Positions 8,086 to 16,865 of a stretch of 28,051 bases of DNA are shown here, piece after piece. The first letter of the stretch is position 1, and each line of letters opens with the position of its first letter. The stretch spans positions 1 to 28,051 of the forward strand of contig CAZHDB010000021.1 in the NCBI GenBank assembly GCA_964531225.1, in the 5' to 3' direction. Below the pieces are notes generated by a model. The model searched no databases. It was not told the DNA's origin and worked only from the letters and a program-made list of their open reading frames with translations. The DNA comes from CAZHDB01 sp964531225 (GTDB taxonomy: Archaea > Thermoproteota > Thermoprotei_A > Sulfolobales > Desulfurococcaceae). The position numbers and the translations under genes are program-made.

Positions 8086-8556
8086 GTGAGTAATAAGCCT
8101 ATTGATAGGCCATCAAACTATTATGCTGTGAGAACAACAGCTGGTAGGGAGCTTGATGTAGCTCTTATTATGGAGAATAGATCTAAGTTATTAAATATCA
8201 ATGCTCGCTCGCTCATAATTCCTCCTGGTATAAAGGGTTATGTAATAGTTGAAGCTCCTGGAGTAGATGCTGTATATCCTCTTATAAAGGATTTAAAATA
8301 TGTTAAAGGTAGAGCTTTTGGCATCATAAAGTCGGATGAAATCGAGAAACTGGTTAAGCCTAAGCCCATAATTGAGATGATTAAGGAAGGAGACATTGTA
8401 GAAATTATTGCGGGACCTTTCCGCGGTATGAAGGCCCGTATAGTGAGTATTGATAGGGGAAAGAATGAAGTGGTGTTAAGTATTTTAGAGGCCGAATTTC
8501 CATTACCAATTACAGTCCCTGGTGATTACGTAAAACCCCTTAAAAGTGGTGGTTAG
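8086..8556 (+). CDS. spt5: Transcription elongation factor Spt5 (NusG-like)
   Basis: Archaeal Spt5, which with Spt4 binds the RNA polymerase clamp and promotes processive elongation. The 156-residue protein has an N-terminal NGN domain (residues about 10-90, NYYAVRTTAGRELDVALIME through VKGRAFG) and a C-terminal KOW domain (about 98-150, EGDIVEIIAGPFRGMKARIV and PGDYVKPL). It begins at a GTG at 8086 following GGAGG (8071-8075). The next gene, L11, begins 2 bases after the stop; the nusG-rplK linkage is universal. Confidence 0.95.
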   Translation: MSNKPIDRPSNYYAVRTTAGRELDVALIMENRSKLLNINARSLIIPPGIKGYVIVEAPGVDAVYPLIKDLKYVKGRAFGIIKSDEIEKLVKPKPIIEMIKEGDIVEIIAGPFRGMKARIVSIDRGKNEVVLSILEAEFPLPITVPGDYVKPLKSGG

Positions 8557-8558
8557 AT

Positions 8559-9068
8559 ATGGCTAAGAAGAGTGTTAAGATACTAGTTGAGGGTGGGAAG
8601 GCAACACCCGGACCACCCATAGGCCCCTCATTATCACCTCTTGGTATTAATGTAGCTGAAGTTGTTAAGGCTATTAATGAGGCTACAAAGGATTTCGAAG
8701 GTTTGACCGTACCTGTAGAGATCATTGTTGATACGGCTACTAAAAAGTTCGAAGTAAAAGTAGGTGTACCAACAACCACAGCACTATTACTGAAGGCTGT
8801 AGGAGCGTCCAGACCTCCTGGAGATCCTGCGCATCAAAAAATAGGTGATCTTCCTTTTGAGAAAATCGTTGAAATAGCATTACTTAAGAAAGAACAGCTT
8901 ACTGCTAAGACCTTGAAAGCTGCAGTAAAGACTATATTGGGTAGTGCACGTAGTATAGGTATTACTGTCGATGGTAAGGATCCTAAACAAGTTACCCGTG
9001 AAGTTGATGAAGGACTATATGATGCTATATTGGCCAAGTATGAGCCTAAATGGGAAGAAGAGGTGTAG
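8559..9068 (+). CDS. rpl11: 50S ribosomal protein L11
   Basis: Ribosomal protein uL11 of the GTPase-associated centre, at the base of the L10/L12 stalk. The 169-residue product contains the N-terminal GGKATPGPPIGPSLSPLGIN, the linker and the rRNA-binding C-terminal domain (TAKTLKAAVKTILGSARSIG and following), with an archaeal C-terminal extension ending WEEEV. The ATG follows GGTGGTTAG at the end of spt5. L1 starts 7 bases downstream. Confidence 0.97.
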   Translation: MAKKSVKILVEGGKATPGPPIGPSLSPLGINVAEVVKAINEATKDFEGLTVPVEIIVDTATKKFEVKVGVPTTTALLLKAVGASRPPGDPAHQKIGDLPFEKIVEIALLKKEQLTAKTLKAAVKTILGSARSIGITVDGKDPKQVTREVDEGLYDAILAKYEPKWEEEV

Positions 9069-9075
9069 CTAGGAT

Positions 9076-9726
9076 ATGGTAACAATATCTAAGGATAAAA
9101 TAGTAGAAGCTGTTAAGAAAGCTTTAGAGAATAGTGTTAGAAGAAGATTTAAGCAAAGCGTGGAAATGATTATTGTATTAAGAGATATAGATCCTAGGTC
9201 TCCTGAGGGCAGGATTAGAGAGACGATATTTCTTCCAAAAGGGATCAAGAAAGATATAAGGATATGTGTAGTAGCTGATGGAGAGGCTGCTGTAAAAGCT
9301 AGAGAAGCAGGTGCATACAAAGTTATTACGAAATCCGAGTTAAGCGAAATTGATCGAAAAACTGCTAAGAAGATTGCTCAAGAATGTGATTGGGTTCTTG
9401 TAAGAACTGATCTAATGGCACTTGCTGGTAGAATACTTGGCCCGGCTCTAGGTCCTCGTGGAAAGATTCCTGTACCAGTTCCGCCATCAGCCGATATAGT
9501 TTCTGTTATGAATAGGTATAAGCAAGCTATATTCATTAGAATTAAAGATCAGCCTCAGATCATGTGTCGTATAGGGACAGAAGATATGGACCCTGGGGAC
9601 ATAGCTGAGAATGCATTGGCTGTATTGTCTAGTTTAGAAGCTAAACTACCTAACCCGGCTCATAATATCTCTAAGATAATTATTAAAACCACTATGGGGC
9701 CTCCAGTAGAAGTGGGTAGCACATAG
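9076..9726 (+). CDS. rpl1: 50S ribosomal protein L1
   Basis: Ribosomal protein uL1 of the mobile L1 stalk that moves deacylated tRNA out of the E site; in some archaea it also represses its own mRNA. The 216-residue product shows the family segments FLPKGIKKDIRICVVADGE, AGRILGPALGPRGKIPVPVP (the signature around residues 115-135) and MCRIGTEDMDP. It lies between L11 and L10 with gaps of a few bases. I did not find a convincing L1-binding mimic of 23S rRNA in the leader. Confidence 0.97.
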   Translation: MVTISKDKIVEAVKKALENSVRRRFKQSVEMIIVLRDIDPRSPEGRIRETIFLPKGIKKDIRICVVADGEAAVKAREAGAYKVITKSELSEIDRKTAKKIAQECDWVLVRTDLMALAGRILGPALGPRGKIPVPVPPSADIVSVMNRYKQAIFIRIKDQPQIMCRIGTEDMDPGDIAENALAVLSSLEAKLPNPAHNISKIIIKTTMGPPVEVGST

Positions 9727-9740
9727 GGGTGAATAGTGCT

Positions 9741-10760
9741 ATGTCTTTAATAACGAAAAGAGTGCCAAGGGCTTCTAGGATACCGGAATGGAAAATAAGA
9801 GAAGTTGAGGAATTGGTTAATCTTATTAAGAATCATAAAGTTATCGGATTAGCTTATTTGGAAGGATTGCCAACTGCACAGCTTCAACAGATTAGAAAGA
9901 GGTTGTTGAAGAAAGTAGTATTTAGAGTTACAAAGAACACGCTCATGAAATTGGCATTGAAAAAGGCTGGTATTGATAATGAGGAGTTATTTAAACTGCT
10001 TGAAGGACAGAACCTTATAATGTTTACTAATCTTAATCCTTTCGAGTTAGCACTACTTCTCGAAGAGCAGAAAACATATACCTATTTCAAGCCAGGCGAC
10101 ATTACTGATCAAGAGATAATAATACCTGCTGGCAATACAGGATTATCTCCAGGCCCTATATTGAGTACATTCAGTAAGCTTAAGATACCTGTTAGAATGC
10201 AGGCCAATTCTATATGGATAGCTAAAGATACACGTGTAGCTAAACCGGGCGATAGAATTTCGGAGGAATTGGCTAGTCTGTTGCAGAAATTAGGCATTGC
10301 TTTAAAGGAGGTTAAGATTAGAATTAAAGCCGTTTATGAAAATGGGCTCCTTATTCCCGGCGATCAACTTATATTAGATCTTGATGAGTACAGAGATAAT
10401 ATAGTTAAAGCATATCTAAACGCGCTAACCTTGGGTGCGGAAATCGCATGGGATGTGCCTGAGGCTCTAGAGTTAGCTATTAAGAAGGCATATATTAGGG
10501 CGCTAGCACTATCTGCTGAAGCAGGATACATAACTCCAGAGAATGCAGAATATGTAATTATTAAGGCGGTAGCAAAGGCCTTAGCACTAGCTGCCGCAAT
10601 TGCTAAAGAAGCACCTGAGCTAGGTTTGGAAGTTAAAACTACTGTACCTGCTAAGCCTGTTGAGGAAGAGAAGAAAGAGGAGGAAGCTGAGGAGGAGAAA
10701 GAGAAGGAAGAGCTTACTGAAGAGGATTTATCAGCTGGTCTTGGAGCCTTATTTGGTTAG
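9741..10760 (+). CDS. rpl10: 50S ribosomal protein L10 (P0)
   Basis: The stalk base protein uL10 (P0), which binds 23S rRNA beside L11 and carries several L12 dimers on C-terminal helices. The 339-residue product has the rRNA-binding N-terminal domain (residues about 1-110), the archaeal/eukaryotic insertion domain (about 110-185, with PAGNTGLSPGPILSTF), helical spine segments for L12 binding (about 215-310, Ala/Leu-rich) and a charged linker ending LSAGLGALFG. A GTG at 9729 is upstream, but GGGGTGA at 9726-9732 is best read as the ribosome site for the ATG at 9741 (about 8-base spacing). The last 31 residues are identical to those of L12, and most of the DNA beneath is also identical. Confidence 0.95.
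   Translation: MSLITKRVPRASRIPEWKIREVEELVNLIKNHKVIGLAYLEGLPTAQLQQIRKRLLKKVVFRVTKNTLMKLALKKAGIDNEELFKLLEGQNLIMFTNLNPFELALLLEEQKTYTYFKPGDITDQEIIIPAGNTGLSPGPILSTFSKLKIPVRMQANSIWIAKDTRVAKPGDRISEELASLLQKLGIALKEVKIRIKAVYENGLLIPGDQLILDLDEYRDNIVKAYLNALTLGAEIAWDVPEALELAIKKAYIRALALSAEAGYITPENAEYVIIKAVAKALALAAAIAKEAPELGLEVKTTVPAKPVEEEKKEEEAEEEKEKEELTEEDLSAGLGALFG
10668..10753 (+). repeat. 86-bp exact direct repeat, copy in L10 tail
   Basis: These 86 bases are identical base for base, third codon positions included, to 11095-11180 in the L12 gene. They encode the charged hinge and the factor-binding tail. The copies differ just outside: GAA versus GAG on the 5' side, and TTT GGT versus TTC GGC before the stop on the 3' side. 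Confidence 0.97.
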
Positions 10761-10790
10761 CTCATGTTTTTCCCGTATTTTATTACATAA

Positions 10791-10801
10791 AAATTTAAAA
10801 C
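10791..10801 (+). promoter_or_regulatory. rpl12: Probable promoter for L12 (and alaS)
   Basis: The 103-base gap between L10 and L12 begins with a T-rich stretch (10766-10783) that could end transcription and then holds AAATTTAAAAC, a good archaeal TATA-like element. Standard spacing puts the start near 10824, giving a leader of about 40 bases with GGGG at 10852-10855 as ribosome site, 8 bases before the ATG. A separate promoter would let L12, which is needed in several copies per ribosome, be made in excess over L10. Function inferred. Confidence 0.5.
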
Positions 10802-10863
10802 ACCCTATAGCCCATGTATGAATCCACGAATAGTAAAAAGCAATATAGAATGGGGAATAGGCT

Positions 10864-11187
10864 ATGGAGTACATATATGCATCCCTACTATTAAGATCGG
10901 CTAATAAGGAGATAAATGAAGAAAATATTAAGAAGGTTTTAGAGGCAGCTGGTATAGAAGTAGATGAGGTCAGAGTAAAAGCTCTAGTAGCCGCATTAAA
11001 GAAAGTTGATATAGATAAAGTACTCGAACAAGCAACGGCTCTACCTATGGCCCCCGCGGCAGCTCCTGCGGCGGCTCCGTCTACCGAGACTGAGGAGAAG
11101 AAAGAGGAGGAAGCTGAGGAGGAGAAAGAGAAGGAAGAGCTTACTGAAGAGGATTTATCAGCTGGTCTTGGAGCCTTATTCGGCTAG
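10864..11187 (+). CDS. rpl12: 50S ribosomal protein L12 (P1)
   Basis: The acidic stalk protein P1/L12 that dimerises, binds L10 and recruits elongation and initiation GTPases. The 107-residue product has the N-terminal dimerisation domain (residues 1-58, MEYIYASLLLRSANKEINEE and following), an Ala/Pro hinge (MAPAAAPAAAPS), a Glu/Lys-rich linker and the factor-binding tail LSAGLGALFG. It has its own probable promoter. The 3' third of the gene shares 86 identical bases with L10. Confidence 0.97.
   Translation: MEYIYASLLLRSANKEINEENIKKVLEAAGIEVDEVRVKALVAALKKVDIDKVLEQATALPMAPAAAPAAAPSTETEEKKEEEAEEEKEKEELTEEDLSAGLGALFG
11095..11180 (+). repeat. 86-bp exact direct repeat, copy in L12 tail
   Basis: The second copy of the repeat described at 10668-10753, starting 427 bases downstream in the same orientation and reading frame. 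Exact identity at synonymous sites points to recent gene conversion or duplication, not only to selection on the protein. Confidence 0.97.
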
Positions 11188-11209
11188 TCCTTTTTAAGAG
11201 GGCTAATAA

Positions 11210-13969
11210 TTGCCAGCTACGGGTGACAAACCAGAGTTTTCCAGTAAATTCCTTAAATCTCTAGGCTATCAAGAGTATAAATGTAGAATTTGTGGTGAGA
11301 AGTTCTGGAGCCTTATACCTAGAGATAGGTGTCCAGACAGACCATGCAGTAAATACGATTTTCTCCTTAGAGACTATCCTAAGGTTAGAAATTTATCGCT
11401 TAATGAGGCTAGGCAGAAATTCATAGATTTCTTCCGTAGAAACGGACATGGATATGTTGATCCATATCCTGTTCTTGCTAGGTGGAGAAATGATCTATAT
11501 CTTACAATAGCAAGTATCATAGTGTTTCAGCCAGCTGTTACTGAGGGCATAGTTGATCCTCCGTATAATCCGCTAGTAATAGTGCAACCTTGTATTAGAC
11601 TTGAAGATATCGATGAAGTCGGTTTAACATTTGGTAGACACTTATCATCATTTGAAATGGGAGGCCATCATGCTTTCAATAAAGAAGATAACTATATCTA
11701 TTGGGTTGATGAAACATTAGAGTATGCATATAATTTTTTTACGAAAGATATAGGTATCCCCGGGGATTACATAGTCTTTAAACCCTCGTGGTGGGAAGGA
11801 GGAGGTAATGCTGGTCCAGCGTATGAAGTTGTTGTTGACGGCCTTGAACTAGCCACACTTGTTTTTATGAAATATAGAGTTGAAAACAGTAATTATTCGT
11901 TAATGAATATAAGAGTTATTGATACAGGCTATGGCATTGAAAGAATCGCATGGTTTACACAAAGAACACCTACAGCTTTTCATACTATATATGGCGATCT
12001 ATTAAATAAATATAAGGACATATTAGGTGTAGATGAGCCTGACTATTATATATTAAAAAGTATTGTCCATAAGCTTAGTGATATAGACATAGGATCGCTA
12101 GAACAATTAAGGAAACATTTAAGTCTCTACGGTTACTTAGATTATTATAAAGAACTTAGAGAATCGATTTTACTTTATACGTTACTAGACCACTACAGAA
12201 CATTGGCATTAATGTTGTCAGATGGAATAGTTCCGTCAAACACTGGAGAAGGATACCTAGCTAGACTTGTTCTTAGAAGAAGTCTCAGGGCTTTATATCA
12301 GCTAGGCATAGTACCATCTGAATACGAGGAGTTAGCTATTAAGCTTATGGAAAAGATGATTGATTATTGGAAAGACCAATATGTATACAGTAATTTTGCA
12401 AAACATAGAGACTATATTCTTGACGTATTGAGTAATGAGATCAGAAAATATGTGGAGACATTGGATCGAGGAGTAAGGATCATAGATAAGATTATTAAAA
12501 AGAAGAAAAGCCTTAGGATAGATGACTTAATACGGATTTATGATTCTCATGGAATACCTCCTGAGATAATAGCTAATAGGGCTAAGGAGCACGGAGTAGA
12601 GATCAGCATACCTCATGACTTTTACTCACTAGTTGCTAGAAAACATGGACAGCCGAAAACATTACAAAAATATCGTGAATATTCATTGCCTAGTGAAATA
12701 GTGAATTGGGCAACAGCTTTTCCAGAAACACGAAAATTATTCCATTTAGATCCTTATCTTAGAAGATTTAAAGCTAAAGTAATGGGTATTAAAGGTAATT
12801 ATGTCATTCTTGATCAAAGTGCTTTCTATCCATTGGCGGGCGGACAAGATCATGACACAGGGTATCTTGTATTACCAGATAATACTCGAATTAAAGTAAA
12901 GAAGGTTTACAAATATAGAGAAGTAATCATCCACGAACTCGAAAAAGATGTAAGCAGCATCTTATCTAAAGGAGATATTGTTGAAGGCATTATCGATTGG
13001 ATAAGAAGATATAGACTCATGAGGCATCATACGGCAACACATATTGTTTTAGGTGCGGCACGCAAAGTTCTAGGAGATCATGTATGGCAAGCTGGTGCTG
13101 AAAAAACTATTGACAAGGGAAGACTTGATATTACTCATTACAAAATGCTCACTGATGAAGAGATTAAGAAGATCGAGGAACTAGCAAATAAGATCGTCGA
13201 TGAAAGAATAGATCTACGTTTTAACTACTTAGGAAAATTTGAAGCAGAGAAAAGATATGGTATAAGAATATACCAAGGAGGAGCCATTATATCTAAAATC
13301 CTTAGAATAGTAGAAATACCGGGATGGGATGCTGAAGCCTGTTATGGCACTCATCTTTATAATACAGGCGAAGTAGGAGGAATTAAGATAATTAATGTTG
13401 AAAAGATTCAGGATGGAGTAATAAGGCTTGAATTCATTGCTGGAACGCGTATACCCGAATATTCTTATAATCTTGAAAGTATTATTGAAAAAATAGCTTC
13501 GATGATAAAGTCTAGTCCTAAACAAGTATTGTCGAGCATTAAAAAGTTTTACGATGAATACCTTGAAACAAAAAAGATTCTATCAAGATATAGAGAAAAA
13601 CTGATAAAATTATATGAAGATATATTGGCTCGGGAACTTATTGAAGTATGTGGTTATAGAATAGTATATCTTTATAATGAGATTGGAGATCATCGGTTTT
13701 ACCGCGAACTAGCTTTAAATGTATCTAGGAAGGGAGTTATAGTATTCTATGATTCGGGTAAGCATATAGAAGTATTTTATGATCCAACGAAATTAACTAG
13801 ACCTATAGATCTGAGAAGCGTATTAAATAAATTAATTAAAAAATATCCTAACATAAAAGGCGGTGGTAAACAAGATCACATTACATTTAGATCAAATATC
13901 CCTTCTAAAGAATTATTTAATAGTTTTAGAAGAATATTATCGGAGATGAGTAGTTGCGAAGAGAATTAA
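11210..13969 (+). CDS. alaS: Alanyl-tRNA synthetase
   Basis: Charges tRNA-Ala with alanine and hydrolyses mischarged Ser/Gly-tRNA-Ala. The 919-residue protein has the archaeal N-terminal extension with a putative zinc ribbon (CRIC and CPDRPC, residues about 25-46), the class II catalytic core (about 60-350, with the RHLSSFEMGGHHAF region), the helical tRNA-recognition part, an editing domain with HHTATH (about 606-611) and CYGTH (about 710-714), which supply the metal-binding His/Cys set, and a C-terminal region. Length is normal for archaea. The start is a TTG at 11210 preceded by AAGAGGG (11196-11202), only 22 bases after L12, so the two are probably co-transcribed. Confidence 0.96.
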   Translation: MPATGDKPEFSSKFLKSLGYQEYKCRICGEKFWSLIPRDRCPDRPCSKYDFLLRDYPKVRNLSLNEARQKFIDFFRRNGHGYVDPYPVLARWRNDLYLTIASIIVFQPAVTEGIVDPPYNPLVIVQPCIRLEDIDEVGLTFGRHLSSFEMGGHHAFNKEDNYIYWVDETLEYAYNFFTKDIGIPGDYIVFKPSWWEGGGNAGPAYEVVVDGLELATLVFMKYRVENSNYSLMNIRVIDTGYGIERIAWFTQRTPTAFHTIYGDLLNKYKDILGVDEPDYYILKSIVHKLSDIDIGSLEQLRKHLSLYGYLDYYKELRESILLYTLLDHYRTLALMLSDGIVPSNTGEGYLARLVLRRSLRALYQLGIVPSEYEELAIKLMEKMIDYWKDQYVYSNFAKHRDYILDVLSNEIRKYVETLDRGVRIIDKIIKKKKSLRIDDLIRIYDSHGIPPEIIANRAKEHGVEISIPHDFYSLVARKHGQPKTLQKYREYSLPSEIVNWATAFPETRKLFHLDPYLRRFKAKVMGIKGNYVILDQSAFYPLAGGQDHDTGYLVLPDNTRIKVKKVYKYREVIIHELEKDVSSILSKGDIVEGIIDWIRRYRLMRHHTATHIVLGAARKVLGDHVWQAGAEKTIDKGRLDITHYKMLTDEEIKKIEELANKIVDERIDLRFNYLGKFEAEKRYGIRIYQGGAIISKILRIVEIPGWDAEACYGTHLYNTGEVGGIKIINVEKIQDGVIRLEFIAGTRIPEYSYNLESIIEKIASMIKSSPKQVLSSIKKFYDEYLETKKILSRYREKLIKLYEDILARELIEVCGYRIVYLYNEIGDHRFYRELALNVSRKGVIVFYDSGKHIEVFYDPTKLTRPIDLRSVLNKLIKKYPNIKGGGKQDHITFRSNIPSKELFNSFRRILSEMSSCEEN

Positions 13970-14604
13970 TTGAAGCAGCTAGAGATTATAGATATCTGCT
14001 TGATCGCGGTTATCCTCGTAAGCTTGCCCTTAATACCGTATCTACGAGATATTTATTGAGCAGACGTGAACGATTGCTTCTCTATAGGTGTGTACATTCT
14101 TCTAATTATGTTCGTTCAATAATGTCCAAGACATCAGTTCCACCAGAGAATGTAGAAATCGTTATTGACGGATATAATCTATTTTCAACTATATTTTCCG
14201 TGATAAGCGGTGAAGAATTATATTTATGTGATGATGGTTTCATAAGAGATCTTCTTGGTTTACGCACAAGAGTTGCATTAGCGGTTAATAAAGATACTAT
14301 TAGTAAAATTGTTTCATTCATTAAATGTTTCATAGACAAATACAGGGCGTATATAGTCCTTGATGCCAATGTTAGTCATAGTGGTGAACTGGCTTCTAGA
14401 TTAAGGGAACTCCTGCCTCAAGCAGACATAATAGTTGCTAGAAAAGCTGATGTCAAGGTCCTAGAACTATCTGTAGATCGTTGGACTATAACAAGTGATG
14501 CTGTAGTTCTTGAGAGAGCTCACAAAGTATATGATTTAGCCGGGCATGTAGCTAGGAAATACTATCCGGAAAGAATCATAGTACTGCCATTACACTCTCT
14601 ATAG
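13954..14604 (+). CDS. DUF434-family protein, possible PIN-like nuclease
   Basis: A 216-residue protein resembling the archaeal DUF434 family. It has a basic N-terminal helical part (LIEAARDYRYLLDRGYPRKL, about residues 4-23, and LSRRERLLLYRCV) and a C-terminal alpha/beta part with acidic residues spaced as in PIN/NYN-type nucleases: VIDGYNLF (about 70-77), YLCDDGFIRDLLG, IVLDANVSHSG (about 134-144) and TSDAVVLE (about 182-189). A Mg-dependent RNase or tRNA-related role is suggested by this pattern and by its 16-base overlap with alaS, but is unproven. It starts at a TTG at 13954 after GGAGATGAG. Confidence 0.75.
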   Translation: MRRELIEAARDYRYLLDRGYPRKLALNTVSTRYLLSRRERLLLYRCVHSSNYVRSIMSKTSVPPENVEIVIDGYNLFSTIFSVISGEELYLCDDGFIRDLLGLRTRVALAVNKDTISKIVSFIKCFIDKYRAYIVLDANVSHSGELASRLRELLPQADIIVARKADVKVLELSVDRWTITSDAVVLERAHKVYDLAGHVARKYYPERIIVLPLHSL

Positions 14605-14669
14605 GTTTAGAATAATCGTTTTAAACATATTCTATAAAATAACATTTAGGTATTTATGTTGGTGCTTCG

Positions 14670-16112
14670 GTGTACATTTTGAACTGGAAAGGCATATTGA
14701 AAACTATTGGTAGCCTTGAGGGTGTACTCGGGGCTTTAATGTTACTCATACCTCTAATAGATTTTCTAACCGGGTATGAGATATCTTGGTTATTCTTTAT
14801 TGGTGGGATATTCTTTTTACTCATAGGCTTTATTTCATCTAAAGTTGAAGCTGAAGAACTTTCACTATTAGACAGTCTTGTTGTTGTATCTATTGCATGG
14901 TTCCTCATTTCATTAGAATCGTCCATAATACTTATGTATACGATAAAGATACCGTTTATTGATGCTTTATTTGAAAGTGTAAGTGGTTTTACTGGTACTG
15001 GTTTTACTGTATTAGAGGGCATTGATTATATGAAGCCATCGATTGTTACATGGAGAAGTATAATGCAATGGAGCGGTGAGCTAGGATTCGTAGTATTTGC
15101 TATGGTAATATTTCCATACTTCTATCGTATAGGTCGGACAGCATATGGTATTGAAAGACCTGTTAAGATAGAAGCTACGTTTTATAGAACGGCTAAAGTC
15201 CTTGTTAAAATCTATGTTGCGCTTACACTAATGGGATTACTATCTTATATGTATACTGGGATGAATCTCTATGAAGCATTTAATCATATACTAACGACAA
15301 TAGCTACTGGAGGAATGTCTACATACGATGCTGGATACCAAGTAATATATGATCGATCACCCATAACGTATATACCAGTAATGATATTCATGTTTATAGG
15401 AGGCATGAACTTCTACATAATCGCGAAAATGTTTAGAGGAGAATTCTCCATTCTTAAAAGAAGCGAAGAATTTAGAGCCTATGTTATATCAATGATCTTC
15501 TTGGTTGCGGCAATGATTCTATCGTATGTATTTATTGAGCAGACAGATTTGTATTATTCATTTATTGCTGGAAGCTTTAATCTAATATCCGGTATGACTA
15601 CAACCGGATTTAGTATAGGATCAATAGCTGATTTAACAGATACAAGTAAAGCTATAATAATTGCAGGAATGTTTATAGGGGGTATGATGTTTTCAACAGC
15701 TGGCGGGATTAAAGCAATTAGGCTTCTTATTATTTTTAAAAAGCTAAAGGATGTTGCATTGAAATCAGTCATATCAGCTCCTATTGAGAGAAAAATGACA
15801 ATTGATGGTTCATGGTTATCTGAGCCTGAGATTTCCCAAGCTCTACTATTTGTCGTCTTACATACGATAATGATCTTTGGTGGAGCAGTCATCATGGCCG
15901 CTCATGGATATCGTTTTATAGATACATTATTTGAGGCAACATCTGCTGCGGGATGCGTTGGACTAAGTACTAATGTTGTGTCTCCAACTGCACCGATTGG
16001 TGTAAAGGCTACTATAATCTTTTTAATGTTATTTGGACGCTTAGAGTATATACAGTTAATGCTTATTATTGCATTGGCTACTGGCAAGAGATATACGGAA
16101 GCTCTTTATTGA
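14670..16112 (+). CDS. trkH: Potassium uptake channel subunit TrkH/KtrB
   Basis: The membrane pore of a Trk/Ktr potassium transporter. The 480-residue protein has about ten membrane helices arranged as four M1-P-M2 repeats. The pore loops can be seen as SGFTGTGFT (about 107-115), TIATGGMST (about 209-217), SGMTTTGFS (about 307-315) and TSAAGCVGLST (about 424-434), each with the filter glycine. It starts at a GTG at 14670 preceded by GGTG (14661-14664). A TATA-like GTTTTAAAC lies upstream near 14618-14626. The gene for its gating partner TrkA is 102 bases downstream, and an MscS-type channel gene follows. Confidence 0.95.
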   Translation: MYILNWKGILKTIGSLEGVLGALMLLIPLIDFLTGYEISWLFFIGGIFFLLIGFISSKVEAEELSLLDSLVVVSIAWFLISLESSIILMYTIKIPFIDALFESVSGFTGTGFTVLEGIDYMKPSIVTWRSIMQWSGELGFVVFAMVIFPYFYRIGRTAYGIERPVKIEATFYRTAKVLVKIYVALTLMGLLSYMYTGMNLYEAFNHILTTIATGGMSTYDAGYQVIYDRSPITYIPVMIFMFIGGMNFYIIAKMFRGEFSILKRSEEFRAYVISMIFLVAAMILSYVFIEQTDLYYSFIAGSFNLISGMTTTGFSIGSIADLTDTSKAIIIAGMFIGGMMFSTAGGIKAIRLLIIFKKLKDVALKSVISAPIERKMTIDGSWLSEPEISQALLFVVLHTIMIFGGAVIMAAHGYRFIDTLFEATSAAGCVGLSTNVVSPTAPIGVKATIIFLMLFGRLEYIQLMLIIALATGKRYTEALY

Positions 16113-16115
16113 TTA

Positions 16116-16142
16116 AACTTAATCTTAATAATTGATTAAGTT
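16116..16142. repeat. Perfect inverted repeat between trkH and trkA
   Basis: Nine-base arms, AACTTAATC (16116-16124) and GATTAAGTT (16134-16142), separated by nine bases, start 3 bases after the trkH stop. The AT-only-but-one composition makes an RNA hairpin weak at high temperature, so a dimeric repressor site is at least as likely as a terminator. The trkA promoter should lie just downstream (AGTATATAGTA near 16160-16170). Confidence 0.55.
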
Positions 16143-16214
16143 ATACTTTTTAGTCTAGTATAGTATATAGTAGATTAATCGATAGAGTATTTAGATTATT
16201 AAATGGTGAATATT

Positions 16215-16859
16215 TTGAGAATCTTAATAATTGGTGGAGGAGCTGTCGCTGAAGAACTATTGTCAAAACTGGATCTTAAAAAGCATGAGGTAATAGTTGT
16301 AGAGAAAAATCCTGCTAGGCGAAAAGACCTTGCATTAAAGTATGATATTGTAGTTATTGATAGAGATGCTACTGATGTAAGTCTTTATACAAGTGATGTG
16401 AGAATGGATGAAATAGATGCAGTTATCGCGCTTACCGGACGTAATGAAATAAACTTATTTGCATTAGCAATAGCTAGAATGTATAATATACCGTTTCGTA
16501 TAGCTAAAGTAACCGATATAAGGATTGCCGAGTTAATGCAAAGATTAGGTCTAGGAGTTCCTATTAGTCAGCCGTCATTGGTGGCATCTATGGTTGCTAG
16601 TTATTTAGATTCCATATTAGAGCCTAGTAAGCTTGGAAAAATAGGTGATTCTTATGTATATATTGTTACACTGGCAGAAACGGATAAGGCTGTTGAGAGA
16701 AAAATAGCTGATCTAAATTTACCTGATGATGTAAGGATAGTTACGATATTTGATGGGACAAAATTATTCTTTCCATCGCCAGATACTGTATTAAGAAGCG
16801 GATACCAGTTACTAATACTTTCTAGATCCCCTGATATAACTAGGTACTTTAAGGGTTGA
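16215..16859 (+). CDS. trkA: TrkA potassium-uptake regulatory (RCK) subunit
   Basis: The cytoplasmic NAD(H)/nucleotide-binding subunit that gates TrkH. The product has an N-terminal Rossmann (RCK-N/TrkA-N) domain with ILIIGGGAVAEELL at the very start, the acidic end of strand 2 in VVEKNP, and AVIALTGRNEINLF, then a C-terminal RCK-C domain (about residues 140-214). I prefer the TTG at 16215: GGTGA at 16205-16209 is spaced 5 bases before it, and it yields the usual MRILIIG start (214 residues). The ATG at 16203 would add four residues. Single-RCK length suggests an assembled ring of separate subunits. Confidence 0.92.
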   Translation: MRILIIGGGAVAEELLSKLDLKKHEVIVVEKNPARRKDLALKYDIVVIDRDATDVSLYTSDVRMDEIDAVIALTGRNEINLFALAIARMYNIPFRIAKVTDIRIAELMQRLGLGVPISQPSLVASMVASYLDSILEPSKLGKIGDSYVYIVTLAETDKAVERKIADLNLPDDVRIVTIFDGTKLFFPSPDTVLRSGYQLLILSRSPDITRYFKG

Positions 16860-16865
16860 GTCTTC

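Noticed and set aside
16203..16214. ATG at 16203 as the trkA start
   Set aside because: It overlaps the GGTGA that is well spaced for the TTG at 16215, which gives the family's MRILIIG N-terminus; kept as an alternative.
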